Source: Prochilodus magdalenae
Taxonomy: Eukaryota; Chordata; Actinopteri; Characiformes; Prochilodontidae
Direction of reading: 5' to 3'
Assembly (NCBI GenBank): GCA_024036415.1
Contig: JAMWET010003062.1
Location: 248,001-312,000, forward strand
Length of the DNA stretch: 64,000 bases
Shown here: piece by piece, positions 1-12,777 of the stretch
Numbering within the stretch: the first letter of the stretch is position 1
How the letters are laid out: each line of letters starts with the position of its first letter
Made by a program: the position numbers and the translations under genes
Notes under the pieces: model-generated
The model's database searches: none
What the model saw: the letters and a program-made list of their open reading frames with translations, nothing else
What the model was told of the DNA's origin: nothing

Positions 1-1270
1 TGTTCGCTCAGAAGCAAAATCATATGGATGCCTGACATGCGTTACAGCTGGTTTAGCTTAGAATACATTAGAAACCTGTTTTATTTTGACCATTTTCCAC
101 ATATTAATAATAACTGTTCTAACTATCCTATTTATTGTGTTTTAGCATAAAGATTTGATTTTATTATGTTTTTTTTAAAAAAAAGCGTTTTTCCAAAGTG
201 TTTGAAGGACTCAGGCCAGACCAAGATGAAACAGACCCAATACACTAGAATTGTCACATTTTAAAAAAATGCTATAAAAGAAGAAAGTGCAGTGATTGTT
301 TATTCTTTCACATACTGCGCAGCACTGCATCTAATTAATCAAGGCTCATTATGCTTCTGGCAACTCAGTAACACCACTTGGGAGCATCTTCCACACCGCT
401 TTTGATGACAGATGCTTCATTGTTGAGAAAGTACTGCCAGTACCCCATATGTTCATGACAGCCCTAGAGTTAGACGTAGGGATGTAACGATATATTCAGT
501 TGACTCATTTCACAATTCTGGGTTCACAATGTTTGAACAAACTTTGAATTAGAAAAACTGATGACTCTATTTTGCACAGTTGACTCATTCAAATACTATG
601 TCATATGATATTGAATGTTTTGGTGTGGGTTAAGTTGATCCCAAGTTCAGTCCTTGGATCCCACAGTTATTCATATGCAGGAGTCATGAGAGAGCATCAT
701 TGACCTCCCCTTGTCTGGGTGGGTAGAATGACCCTCCCTTTTCACAGTCACTCAGCGTGGGTGTCTGTTAGTTGATGTAACAGAAATAGCATTAGAACAG
801 TTAGGGTTTTCTTCCAAATGCATGGAGTTTAAAAAGGAAGGAAGCACATACTAAACCTAGGTAGCTAAATGAGGGTGAAAACAAAAATCAAATAAAATGG
901 ACAAGGAAACATGCAATGCAAATATATTAGATGGCATAACTGATAAATGCAGCTGTGATGCAAATTGACACATTTTCTCATTCCTGTTAGATTATATCAT
1001 ACATTTTGTCATGCCCAGTTATTAACTGCTAGTACCTTTTTATTTGCCTTGCTTGATCTAATGGTCTGAATAGATAAAGCGCTTCATCTAGCGTCTCTGC
1101 CATATTTGTGAAACAATGGCATCAAACAAGCCCAGTTGCCTAGAATTACAATAGATCCATGGCAAAGGCTAGGCTAGAGGAGAGGAGTCGAGGGGGGAGA
1201 CTGAGGAGAGAGACAGTGTGATTAAATGCAGTGTGAAATTTGACAGGAAGGTGAGGGAGCTTGGAAGCTG

Positions 1271-1328
1271 ATGACGCTTCTCGTGCTTCTGTTCATGTGT
1301 GAATGCGGAGAAACACCTCCTCAACACG
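1271..1328 (+). CDS. Candidate first (signal-peptide) exon of the mucin-like gene
   Basis: An ATG at 1271 opens a short hydrophobic stretch (MTLLVLLFMC...) that looks like the start of a signal peptide. A possible donor (CACG|gttcac) after 1328 would leave phase 1, which is what the mucin exon at 3665 needs. The donor is weak and no transcript evidence exists, so this is only a candidate. The true first exon may lie elsewhere or left of the window. Confidence 0.2.
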
Positions 1329-2040
1329 GTTCACACTCCTCCAACAGCTGCTGGCACTGGCACACCACATACACACAGGCCTACTCCATGTTTGTGTGCT
1401 AACACAGCATGAAAGTGAGAAAGTTCTCATTGTCACACATCCCTTTTTTCAACATATAGAATTAGAACGTAGTTCTGAGGACCGTCTTTTGTCCACATGT
1501 CCACATCCCACAGTTTTGTCAGAATTACACAGCTTAAGCCAGCACACACATAAGTAACATAGTATTGCCGTCCAAAGAAAAACAAGTATCTTCAAAACTA
1601 CATCTTTACTGTAGAGAGCAAGGCTATGGAACTATTTTTGGGTTATTTTTGGTCCATTTATCATGAAATTTTCACACAACGTAAACAGTAGCTGCTGTGT
1701 TAAAATAATGAATTAAAGTAAAAATGGACAAAGCAGAAGCTCCATGTTTTTTATTTGTACAGCAATGGTATACTCCTTGTTAAACTATTTACACATACAC
1801 ACATGCTTTGTGTGTTACATAGACTTTCATTAATTTCTTAGAGACTTATTTAAGCTTAGCTAGAACTACTATTAGCTGAACCGAAACTTATACTTAAGCT
1901 CAAATTCAAACGCTTTCCCTAATACTAACCCTTATTCCTAACCCTAACTCAAACTTTTACCTTAAACTTAACCCTACGGTACTGATGATTTTACATTGTG
2001 TGTACCAGTTTCGCAAGAATAAAGGGCCCAGCAATGTGGC

Positions 2041-2068
2041 AACTCACTCACTCACTCACTCACTCACA
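2041..2068. repeat. (CACT)n microsatellite
   Basis: Six or so CACT units. The block just before it (1918-1978) has degenerate telomere-like words (cctaaccctaac) but no clean array. Confidence 0.85.
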
Positions 2069-3664
2069 CTTGTCATTGTCTTATTAATGTTGCAATTTTT
2101 AAATTATACTTTGCCCTTTGAAAGAGTTCTAATAGGTCAGCAAAATCAGCACAACTCACTTTCTACCATTTAGTGCACTATTTGGGTATAGAAGTTATTG
2201 TTTCATGACACACATAGTGGACTATATAGGGAGTAGAGAGCCATTTAAAAAAACTTTTACAAGCCATGGACCAGTTGGGGAAGCGGAGCTGTTGTGGTGA
2301 AGCTGTGGTTTGTTGAACATGCTTAAAGCTGAAGGCAAAGATCATTCCTGTTCAAAAAATGCCTCTATGGTACGGTGTGCATGAGACGGATGTTCTGAGA
2401 CCACGCTGTCAGGTTTCATACTTTATTCCCCAGAAATTTTGAGTCTTTGCGTGTGTATTGTTCTCTTTTAACTAATGCAATGCAGTTCTTCTGAAGTCAG
2501 TAACTGCCCTTATGTGTATAATTTGCATGTGTGCTACCTGCGCCAGAAACGGGAAGTACGGTAACAATGTAAAAGCATCTAAGCTTGCTAATATGAAAGC
2601 GGTGCATAAGGATAAGTGTGCTGAAGAAGAGAGAGCCCTGATGACACTTAAACCCAGATTTTAATTTCAATGCTTTTAAATTACATCAGCTGTTCATCAT
2701 ATTAGTTCGGAACTGTTTGTGTCTTGTTCAAAGCAATGGCAGAAAGAGGGACACACATGCAGATACTTCAAGATTTACAATGTTGCAGACCGCTTACATA
2801 CATAACACTACATAGCACAATAAAGAAAAGGTAAAAACCAGAATAGCACAATGTGTCCCATTTAATAAAGTACTGACACGAATACTGTGTATATTCCAGG
2901 TTGTACAGATTTGTGTGGGTTTAAGAGAGTAACGCAGCTTAACGCAGTTAAGGAATGAGTAGTAAGATTACATTTTCCTGTAATCTTAATGGGTTACATT
3001 TTTGGGTGTATTTTTTTCTGCTGGACAGTAGAGTGTCTAGAGTAATTGAGCATGATGGCATACGTTTAGATTCTTAACTTACATTAAAAACAATGCAATT
3101 TTTTTTAATTTTTAAAGGAAAAAATGTTGCTCCAAAAGAGTTGTCCATCTTTATTTTTAAAAACAAATGACATTACATAGATCTAGTACATTCTGTTTAT
3201 TATCCTTTGTTTATGTGTGCATGCGTCCTACTTGTGTTAAGATATCTGTGTTTGCTTAAGGTTTGTGTGGTGGGGAAGGCAGACAAAAGCAGCATTTTCT
3301 AAAGATGATTGTTCATTCACATCTCCAAAACGGTTTAAGTATGATAAAATGAGAGCTATTGCGGCACATCTGTTGCCCATTATTGAGCATAATACAATTT
3401 CTTTATGAGCAGGTCCAGTACACGACCAGGCGTCCAAACACGTACACAGAAACACGGCCAGACTAGCGTTATCATTTCCTCTCTTACAGTTATCTAATTC
3501 TATAGTGTAACTCTAATTGGTTAATTCATTCTGGATCTAAGCTAATGCTGTCATTTCCTACGTAATAGATTTACTTAATAACTGTAGTATAGCATTAATG
3601 TTTTAGTTTATTGATTTCTTATCTAAGCTAATGTGTTTCTTCGTGTATGATTCTCCTCATAAAG

Positions 3665-6600
3665 CCTCTACTGCAGCAGCTGCTGGGACTGCAGCGCACT
3701 CGATCACAACATTAAGCAGTACAAGTGTTCCTGGAAACATCACGGACAGCCAAGAGGGACCTGACCTTTCAGCAGGAGATAACCACACTCTTTCCACCAC
3801 AACAGCACCCAACATTACTGTCCTAACAACCACTCAACCACCCAAAGCCAAGTCCCAAACCAGCACATCAAGTGCCACCACAGTGTCCCAGACTTCTTCT
3901 GCCTCTACTGCTTTGTCCCAGAGCACCATTGCTAGCCAAAAGCCAACCACCAGCCCAGAGACAACGACTTCTCAGACGAAGTGGAAATCTTCAACAGTTA
4001 CTACTAAAGGTGCAAGTACTCCAACCACAACCAAAATTCAGACTACAGAGACCAGCAAGCCCCACAGCAGCACTTCAGTCCAGGCTGAAGCTCGTGCAGA
4101 CACGCCGTCTGAGCTAAATGTCGGAGACGACGGTGAGTGAGGGGTTCACTTGAGCGTAATGTATACAATGTTTGATCATCAGACCTATTTAGTCGATCAG
4201 CCAAAATGTGTTTTGTGTCTGAGGTTTGCTTTTTAAGGCTAATGTAGATAACAAGCAGTGGAGGCTTATGCTCACCAGCATTAGCTTTGTGCAACAGCTG
4301 AAGTAAATATTGAAATATGTTTATTTTTAAAAAGGTAAAACTGAGCAATACAATAGATAAACCAGATAAAATGTCAGTGTTAGTTTCTTACATTAACCCT
4401 GGGGCCTTATCAAAAACAGTGCTGAATTTAGTTTTACTTTGTTTCATCTTAATTTCTAGATGTTGGCTTCTCATTCACCAACTTTTTGTTGGAATTTGCT
4501 AGAAATGGAGCATCACTTCCACTTTAGGACTGGTTAAGGCATCTGAATGTTACTGCACTATTTATAGTAGATTAGGAAATCTGATTAAGAAGAAAGCTCA
4601 GCGGCCTGATATCCGCATCCCGTACACTCAGGCCTCGGAATCCAAAATCAGTGAATTTAGCTACTTTATGGAGCACTTACTGTTGATACAGGTGTCCAAC
4701 ACTCTAGAGCAGTCAGTTATGAGTCTAAGGTCACTATGCTAAGTGACGAAGGGTTGACTAGAGGGGTATAAATCTCAGCAGCACTGGGCGGTGGAACAAT
4801 GGAACTGTGTTCTCTGCAGTGATGAACTCACTCAGTACCTTTGAGATGAGTTGGAATGATCCAGAACTAATCGCCCAACATCAGAATCTGACCTTACTTA
4901 TGCTCTTGTGGCTAAATATAATCAAATCCTCACAGCAGTATTACTTCATCTAGTGCAAAGTTTTCCCAGAATAATGTGGGGCCAAACTGTTAATAAAATC
5001 TGTTCTGAATTGTACATATTGGGAACAAAATTGCAAAGCTTTAGCATTTTCTTATTTTAATTTCCCCCTACTATGTTAAAAGTCTGTTCTGTGTAAAGGG
5101 AGCGTTGACTTGTCCCCTAGAAAATCAAGAAACCATGTCATTTGCCCAGGAGTGTCCATACTTAGGACATGCCTTCTTAAATAAACGACTGCAAAACCTA
5201 AAGAAGCGAGCCTCAGAAACCAAACACGTCTTGGCTGACTAAGTAAAGGAAAAATGTGTCGGTTTGATTTTGTGCTTAGCATGCTAATTTAAGCCTGATG
5301 AGGTAAAAACGGTGGTAATGCTAGTGTCCCTGTGCGCTGCCACAGTTATTAGAGAGCACTTGTTGGGTTATTGGCGTTTAATTTGTTTGGCTTTCTCCTG
5401 TTGGTGCGAGAATGTTTTCTTGTGTATATATTTGAGATAGTTGCCATGTCACTGTGTGCACACAACTGTTTGTTTTAATTGGATAAATCATGTGGTCTGG
5501 TATTCACCGCTCTGCTATCAAAATGCAGCTGCGCACACACACACACACACACACACACGAGCGCACAGTTTGCACATCTGCCCCTTTGTGTAATTGAGGG
5601 CGAGTTGTCCAAAAACCTGCAGCAAGCACTTAGTAAAAACTGAATAGGGGCCATCCAGAGCCCAGGCTGCTGATTGTCTGCGTGTGTATGTGGAGAACAA
5701 GAGTGCGATTATACCTCTGGAAGCTTTGAGGCTAGCCAGGGGCAGGGACGACTTTACGCTGACAAAACAAAAGAACAGACTGAGCTTTGTGCCACTGCCA
5801 GGCCTGTGCGTCAGTGTAGTGCACGCGCGCACAAACGGACTTGTTTACACATATATAAACATACACTACAGAGGACACTTCCTGGTATCTCTGGCAGAAG
5901 TATCAACTGGCTTGTTATCTTTCAGTGGCAGTGCATCACTCTTGTTCCTTTCTCCTTACTATTCCCAGTGACACATTTACCTATAAAGGGAATTCCAGTG
6001 CTTCTTTTATAGTGTCTCATATAGCACCACATTTCAGTCATCGTCACTGAAGTCACACATACAAGGAATTTGTCTTGGTGAGAGAGCACATGTGTATGAC
6101 GTAACAAGAACACAGGATGTTAACAAGCATTATACTGAGGGGAAAGCACAATTAGATTTAATAACTAGAATTAGGAATGGGAATAATAATAAAGAGCCAG
6201 GAAAGGATCTAAAGAGAACTATATCTCTCCTATCCAAATAAGCGCCATGTTGCAGAGGAGCTACTGTAATACAGTGGGATTCAGCTAGTATGAGTGCAAG
6301 TGTATAGTTTAAAGTGCAAGGTGACCGCTGTGGTTATTTAACGTTACAGCTCTATGGGGAAAGGGCTGTTAGTGTGATATGTTGTGCTTGTTTTAATGGA
6401 ACAAATCATTTCACATCAGACCCCTGTGAATGACTAATTAGTATAAGTATGCGTAAGTTTAGAGATTGGATTAGAGATTGGAGGAATTCCCCTTTAAAGG
6501 AATGGTTCCCTAAAAAATCCAATGCAAGTTTCTCTTTACCCCAGACAGTCACTATGCTGTTTAACAGTTCATATGCTGTAATATCAGTAGTATGAAGCTA

Positions 6601-7227
6601 ACATGGTGTCACTGGTGTCTAATGTTAAATATCTGTATTCTGTATGCGCAAGTGTCATGTATTGAATATTGTTATGTTTATGTTACGACATGATTCCAAT
6701 TTAAGTTATCTATGGAAATATTTTCCTGTCCTAATTCTGTCCATTCCTTCCTCTGCTGCTTTCTGTGTATCTGGGAACTCCAGAATCCAGTACCACCATG
6801 GATCCGCTTTTGGCTGGCCTGGTGTCCGTGTTCGTGGTGACTGCCGCTATTGTCTCTCTACTAATATTCCTGAAATTCAGGCGCCGCAATGAGCGTCCGG
6901 AATTCCGTCGACTCCAAGACCTCCCTATGGTGAGTCTTGGTCTTCTGTGCTTCGCCTTCTGTCTCAGACATAAGTCATACAACAGTCATACCATCGCAAG
7001 TCATTTAGTAAAAAGTTTGAACACACCACCGCAGAAATTACACCTGCTCTGCCTGTGTTGTATATGTAAATTTTATTGGAACGTCATTTGAGGAATGTTG
7101 AAATATTCCTTTAATGCACTGTTTATAAGCCACAGGAAATAAGTGTTGTTTTTTATGCTTATATTTCTTTTTCTGCTTCTAGGACGATATGATGGAGGAC
7201 ACCCCTCTCTCTATGTACAGCTACTGA
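3665..7227 (+). CDS. Mucin-like type I single-pass membrane protein (3 exons seen, 5' incomplete)
   Basis: Exons 3665-4132, 6784-6929 and 7183-7227 join in frame (phases 1 and 0) with good sites: G|gtgagt at 4132, ctccag| before 6784, ATG|gtgagt at 6929, cttctag| before 7183. The first exon encodes about 155 residues dominated by Ser/Thr with NIT, NHT and similar N-glycosylation sites, as expected of a heavily O-glycosylated extracellular stalk. The second encodes a short linker, one membrane segment (LLAGLVSVFVVTAAIVSLLI) and a basic stop-transfer stretch (KFRRRNERPEFRR). The last adds a 14-residue acidic tail ending SMYSY. About 218 residues are visible; a signal peptide must come from an upstream exon. 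I do not recognise the family. It resembles small sialomucins in layout only. Function is unknown; a cell-surface role is inferred. Confidence 0.8.
4600..5020. mobile_element. Tc1/mariner-type relic in mucin-gene intron
   Basis: The stretch around 4790-4990 (the words ATGGAACTGTGTTCTCTGCA and gatgaact...cctttgagatgag) has the look of a widespread decayed fish repeat related to Tc1-type transposase sequence. A similar decayed copy lies at about 30000-30200. No open frame remains and the ends are not defined. Confidence 0.5.
5533..5558. repeat. (CA)n microsatellite
   Basis: About 13 uninterrupted CA units inside the intron between the mucin-domain exon and the membrane-segment exon. Confidence 0.95.
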
Positions 7228-7821
7228 GTGGCTAAGAGAAACGCTTAAAGCCTTGAATGAGACACAGGCCTCCCCTGAGCTCACCTGCCCCAAATCTCAC
7301 CATTCCTTTATTTATAAAAGTTAAGTTTTGCTGTTTAGGGGACCTCTGCTTTTAAGCTGTTTTTTTTTTTAATTTGATGGGGCATGTCATGCACTCCTGT
7401 TCTATATGGGGAGGGGAACTCAAAAACCTGGGCCAAAGTATAATGTTATTTTTATTTCTGTTAAGGAAGGAAAATGAAGATTGATGCCTGAATATAAAGG
7501 AGAGGCTTAGTCCTTTTTAAATCCCTCACAGTGAGGGTGAACGATTCTGTTTAAAATGACCCCCTGTCTAGCCCCACCCTCCAACAGGCCCAGTTCACTG
7601 CCCATTAGTGACACCTGTTACACAAATGACATCATATGCAGTTGAAGAACTTGAATGGTAGTTTTTTGTGAAGTGATGAGCCAAAAGTCATTTGGCGGAG
7701 CTAAAAAAACAAAGACCAAAGGAGCAATGTGCCTTTACCGCAAATATTAAAGCTCCAGGCCAGATATAACTATTCGGTATGTTTTAGGATTTTTTTCCGT
7801 TTGTTTGTGTGTTTGTTTGTT

Positions 7822-7867
<46 letters not shown>

Positions 7868-10800
7868 CTGGTTGCTGTAGACATGGCTTTTTATACACAA
7901 CTTGTTTGGTCTGAGCAGATTGCTAGAATAGCCAGGGGTTGACCTTTAACTCTGATCTCTTTTTATTGTGATAGACCAGTTTGAAATGTGTAAAGGCACA
8001 CGAGCATGTGATTCTAATGCAGTTTAGCTCGCATGTATAAGCAAAGCCAAATGTATCGTATTAAAAGTGCACGCATTGATTTTAAAACACCACCTGGGAA
8101 CATCTGAGGTTTGGTGGGAGGAGTTAAAGTTTGATGTACTGCTTAAATACTACTGTAGATGCCTTCTATTCCAGACTTGGAGTCCAGTTTATCCTCCTCG
8201 AATTTTGTGTTGTTAACACCTTACAGTCAACCTGAAACCAAAACTTAACTGACATCAAAGTATGGTTTCGAATTCACATTGACTTTCAAGGGGAATTTCA
8301 CAGATTCATTTTTTAATTTCTGCATTACGATTAGGTGAACTAAGTCATTCAGAGTGATTTGATGTGAAGTAGCTCATTGTGGAGAGTCATGACTATTTTT
8401 TTCTTTCTTGCGGTGGCGGTAACAGGAACCTGGGGTTGCATTGTCTACAACACATTATATACTGCCCTAAATGACAAGTAAACCTACATTGTTTAAAGAT
8501 TTAGGTGTAATATAACAATACAATTGTGTTTTAAATACATAAAAATGTATTTTAAAAATACATAATTCCAGGACAAACTCCAAACTATCTATGTAATAAC
8601 TTTTAATAAAATAAAATAAAATAAAAAAAAAAAGCTGGAATTCCTCTTACAGTGGTCAGGATTCACTGGCAGGTCCACACTTCCATTCCTCATTTTTCAG
8701 GATGCCTCTGGTTCACAGTGCTTTAGGCCAAGTAATTAAAAAGTCAAAAATTGCAGTAATTACATACAATAATAAGCCTTCAGATGTATTAGGGAGGGAA
8801 TATAAGGGGTTAATTAAAATGTGGTAACCGAATAGTTTGCAGATTGCAAAATCATTGTAAAATCCTTTAACAATGCAGACTTTTACAGTGGAAAAGCAGT
8901 TAAAGCAAAGTGGCTTTTGAGATCAGAGTGTGTGAATTTTTAATAGATATGTGCAAGTTTAAAACCACAAGAAAAAAACTTCACAGAAGGAGGACAGTTC
9001 CTCCCACAGAACACTGGCTGTCCTCTCAGCCAGGCCACATGCTTTGTGGCGATACTTTTCCAGGTGCCGCTGCCACAGGTTTGAGTCAGCATTGACGAAC
9101 TTTGATTCAAGCACAACCACAAAAAACCGGCATCTGTCAGGAAATACATTAAGTGTGAAGTCCCCCAACAAACACAAGTTTCGCTTTGCATTCAGCAGTG
9201 GCTTCTGGTGCCTCGCTATATGGTAGAGTTGTTTGCTTGCACTTTATTGTGGGGTTGTGGGGGTGGGACTGTGTTGCCGAGGGAAGGTTTAGGGTGATTG
9301 TTTTCTTTTTTTAAAGTAGTGTTGTCTTCTGAATTTGTACCAGTGAAAACATATCGTCATACTCTGGTAACAGCCACTTGTATCAGATTCACATTCTGAT
9401 AGCATGCACTCTTGGAAGGCTCTCAGTAGATTGCTTGCTCAGAGAGTTTCCTACATTACACAAAGCCTGGATTGAGTGCAAGCAAATCACTTGTTCCACG
9501 CTGCAAGTTGATACTGAATTAAAAGCGTCCATCATTTTCGTTTCACTCATGAATCACCACAACGTGCGGAATGTGGTCACATGTCTGAGCAGAAGTCTTG
9601 AGTACAAGCCTGTGCCTGCACAATAACATTAACTGGAGGCTTTCTGTTGACATAAGAGTGGTTGTCAATCGAAGACAGGACAGAACGGATTGGCACTGAC
9701 AACAGACTGACCTTTACATGCCACTCTGAACACTGACACGCTCTTGACTATACCTACATCTATCTGTCTTTTTCTTTCTCAGTGCCAGTCATGTCTTAGT
9801 GTTGGGTTTATTGTTGTAAGTCTATTGCACAGTCAAAGATGCTGAAACGTGTAACAGGATGCCGCAGTAGCGACTGGTAAACACGATGCTTGCTGAAGGC
9901 TCAAAAGAACCCACTGTACTGAGAATTTTGCTACTTTGTGAACAGTTGAAAAGCCATATACTTAACTGTATTTGAGTATCACAGTATGTACAGTTGTTGC
10001 CATGAAAGTTTAGCCGAAGTAGTTTTTGTGTTTCATCCTCACACATTCAACTGTAAAGCTTGCCTTTCAGGCTGTATGTCTTTATGAAAGCCTAGTGAAC
10101 ATTAATTGTATACACGTTTTCATAACTACATGTTTCACTGAAATCAGGACCCTCATTTAATGCAGCATCCTTTTCTTTTTGGAATTTATTCAGTGAGATA
10201 AACACTTTTTTTGTGGTTTGTTGCTTCAGGTGAAATGTGCCAAAAGTGCTGTTTTGTATGATAAGATTGTTTTTGTTTTTGATGTTTCGGATGTTTTTTA
10301 ATTATTAAAAGTCATGAGAACATGGAGTTCGGATTTTTGTTTATTGAAAAGTTACCTGAGTAAATCAAAAAGGCAAGTAGCAACATGTAATTACTATAAA
10401 CATATTTACTGGGTACATGTAATGGGCACTTCACCAATGTTTGCTGAACAATCCGTAGGCCATCCTCTACCTCATTCACCAGTGAATGGGTGCTGACTGA
10501 GCATACAGTGAGCACCCTTTAATCATTTGATTTGTAGTTAAAACGGTCAGTGAGTACAGGACCTGGCAGACCACTTAAAGCAGTCAACTAGTCTCAGAAT
10601 GCCTTGTTTGGATACGAGACATGCTGCTGTATACATATACTATATTTATATATTTAAACAATTATATATGAAATTCTAAACTGTGCAAAAGTCAGAGACC
10701 ACCTTTCCTTTAAATTCCTGTCAAAATGCTCATTACGTTCAATATATTTAATGTTAATTTTATTCCTTAGTTACTTTGGAAGAAAAAAAAAAATACAGTA

Positions 10801-10903
10801 TAAACCTATATTCAATTGTCCTCTTAGTTTTAAATTTTATATTAGTTATATTACTACACCCATTAAAATACAACTAGTTAATTTCAATAAATTAAAATGA
10901 AAT
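7228..10903 (+). other. Probable 3' UTR of the mucin-like gene, then intergenic
   Basis: No coding sequence seen. The start should be 3' UTR because the stop codon is in the last exon. It holds a (GT)n tract at 7826-7866 and an A-rich AAAAT repeat near 8604-8632. Several AATAAA-type words occur, so the poly(A) site cannot be chosen by eye. Confidence 0.5.
7826..7866. repeat. (GT)n microsatellite
   Basis: About 20 GT units in the presumed 3' UTR of the mucin-like gene, preceded by TTTG repeats. Confidence 0.95.
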
Positions 10904-11076
10904 TGGTGTAACACTACTACCCGGCAAGTAGCCACCACCACACGTGGGAGACTGGGGTTCCACCAATAAGAGTCCGTGGGCAAGACTCCTAACACTACAT
11001 TGGCCTACCTGTAATATGATTACCCTTATAAGTCGCTCTGGATAAGAGCGTCAGCTAAATACCATAAATGTAAATG
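10904..11076 (+). mobile_element. tRNA-derived SINE
   Basis: The head has a tRNA-like region with a B-box-like word (GGGGTTCCACC near 10953). The tail reads cgctctggataagagcgtc, followed by agctaaatacc and ATAAATGTAAATG. That tail is characteristic of a large group of fish SINEs. The copy is diverged. It lies between the mucin-like gene and the 3' end of ccdc163. Confidence 0.8.
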
Positions 11077-12687
11077 TTAAAAAACACCAACAACCATCCA
11101 AGATCTGGTACAAAAAAAATCCAAAGGTGCTTCTGTCCACCCTTCCACTGTGAGACAACAACTCCCTTTCTCACAAACTTACTGAGAGAGAAAAGGAAAC
11201 GCAAAAAAAGAACACCCCCCACCCCCGAAAAAAAATGACGCTTAAAAAAATATCTGAAGCTGTAGTAAGAGGAAATGATTGGACACTGCAAAAAAAACTG
11301 TGTTTTATAGAGTAGTTGAAGTTTCTGTGTAATTGTTTTCAGCTCTTTTTTCTAAAACTGAAGAAACAATAACTTGTACTTGATGGCTAGACACAACCAA
11401 GTTTTGCCCAGTACTGTATTTCATTCACTGATGTAGATGTTTATCCTGTTTGTTCACTTGAAGGAGGAAAACCGCAGCAAATGACAGGTATTCCACCAAC
11501 ACATTGCAAAATGACACTTTAATAAGTGAAGTTCAGGCATGATTAAGAAACCCACTGATCAACATTGTTGTAAATGTGTGGAGGAGACAAATCCAACCAC
11601 TGTGAATGATAGGCAGACAGCAGTGAAGAACCTAAGGGGCGGTTGTTAAAGGTAAGTTTGTTAAATCATTTTTTAAACATTTTTTTGAAAGGTAACACTA
11701 AGCAGTGTGTTGACTCTGGGACTAAATCACATACAAAAAGCTGATAAACTTTCTTTCTTTTTTTTTTTATTGTCTCCACTAACCATCACAGCTCAACACA
11801 GGCAACGGACTGAGAGTGAAAAAGCAAATGTGGAGGGAGTACATGAGACAGAAATGAAGAGTGGGGGAAAAAAATAAGGATTATGGAGGATTGAAAACGA
11901 GGCTGTCGTCTCATATGATATCTCTCCAATATTAAATGAGTATGGGTTCTTCTGGGAGCAGGGCCATTTTAAAACCCTAAGTAGGTAGGAGAAGCGAAGG
12001 GTTTATGAAAATATTCATTTCAGCTGGGTTCTGGCTGGAGTACTTCAGGACAATGTGTCCTCTTAACTCTCTTAACCTCCTGCGAACAAGGCCCTCAGTC
12101 TGTCCAGCTGTTCAAAATAGCCCAATCTACGTCAAGCCTAATTCGTCTGGAGGCCCAGTGTGTGTGTGTGGGGGGGGGTTTGTAGGGCACACCACCATAA
12201 TGCAAACCAGTATATCACCGAATAGAGTGACACCCCTTAGTATTCTTCAAAGCTAATATTAGTACAGTACTGTGAACACTGAAGTGACTTAAGTACACAG
12301 AGAGCCACTAGCAAGCTTTCTGAATATTAACATGCCTCTCAAAATACGTGATCTCAGCTCGATTGACCTCGCCAGTATGACCACGTATTCCAAGAATAGG
12401 TCTCTTTATATGTAAAAAGACAAACACTGCAGTCGGGATAATGGATCTATCTCGAAGCTCAGGAGAGATGGTGCACAAAGAGCGCTCAATGTGATGAGGC
12501 TCGTAAAATTGCTTGCTTTCACCGCTGTGATCGATGTGATCGAGTACGCAGCGTGGAAAACATGTTTTGCTTAATACAGATACTGTCGGATACACACTAT
12601 TCAAAAGACAAGCTTGTCTTAAAAACAGGAAAAGCAAGGTTCTACGGGCAGTTAGACCGTCCAAGGCTTTTTTCCCCCAGGGTTAGT
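11077..12687. other. No gene recognised
   Basis: Sequence downstream of ccdc163 on the minus strand. There is an open stretch of 118 codons on - at 12308-12664, but it has no recognisable domain and lies beyond the ccdc163 poly(A) signal. A C/A-rich patch at 11211-11230 and a G-run at 12170 are low complexity. Confidence 0.5.
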
Positions 12688-12693
12688 TTTATT
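12688..12693 (-). terminator. ccdc163: Poly(A) signal of ccdc163
   Basis: AATAAA on the minus strand, about 85 nt after the ccdc163 stop codon (12778-12780). It is the first canonical hexamer downstream. Confidence 0.6.
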
Positions 12694-12777
12694 TCACAGT
12701 GTTAGTGTTTATTTCAGGTGACGGCCCAGTCATGTGCACCGCTAGCTGCAAGCTCAGTGCTTACTCTGTTTCTCATG

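Noticed and set aside
12308..12664. 118-codon open frame on the minus strand
   Set aside because: It lies beyond the poly(A) signal of ccdc163, has no recognisable domain and no matching splice or promoter context. An open stretch of this length is expected by chance in a window of this size.
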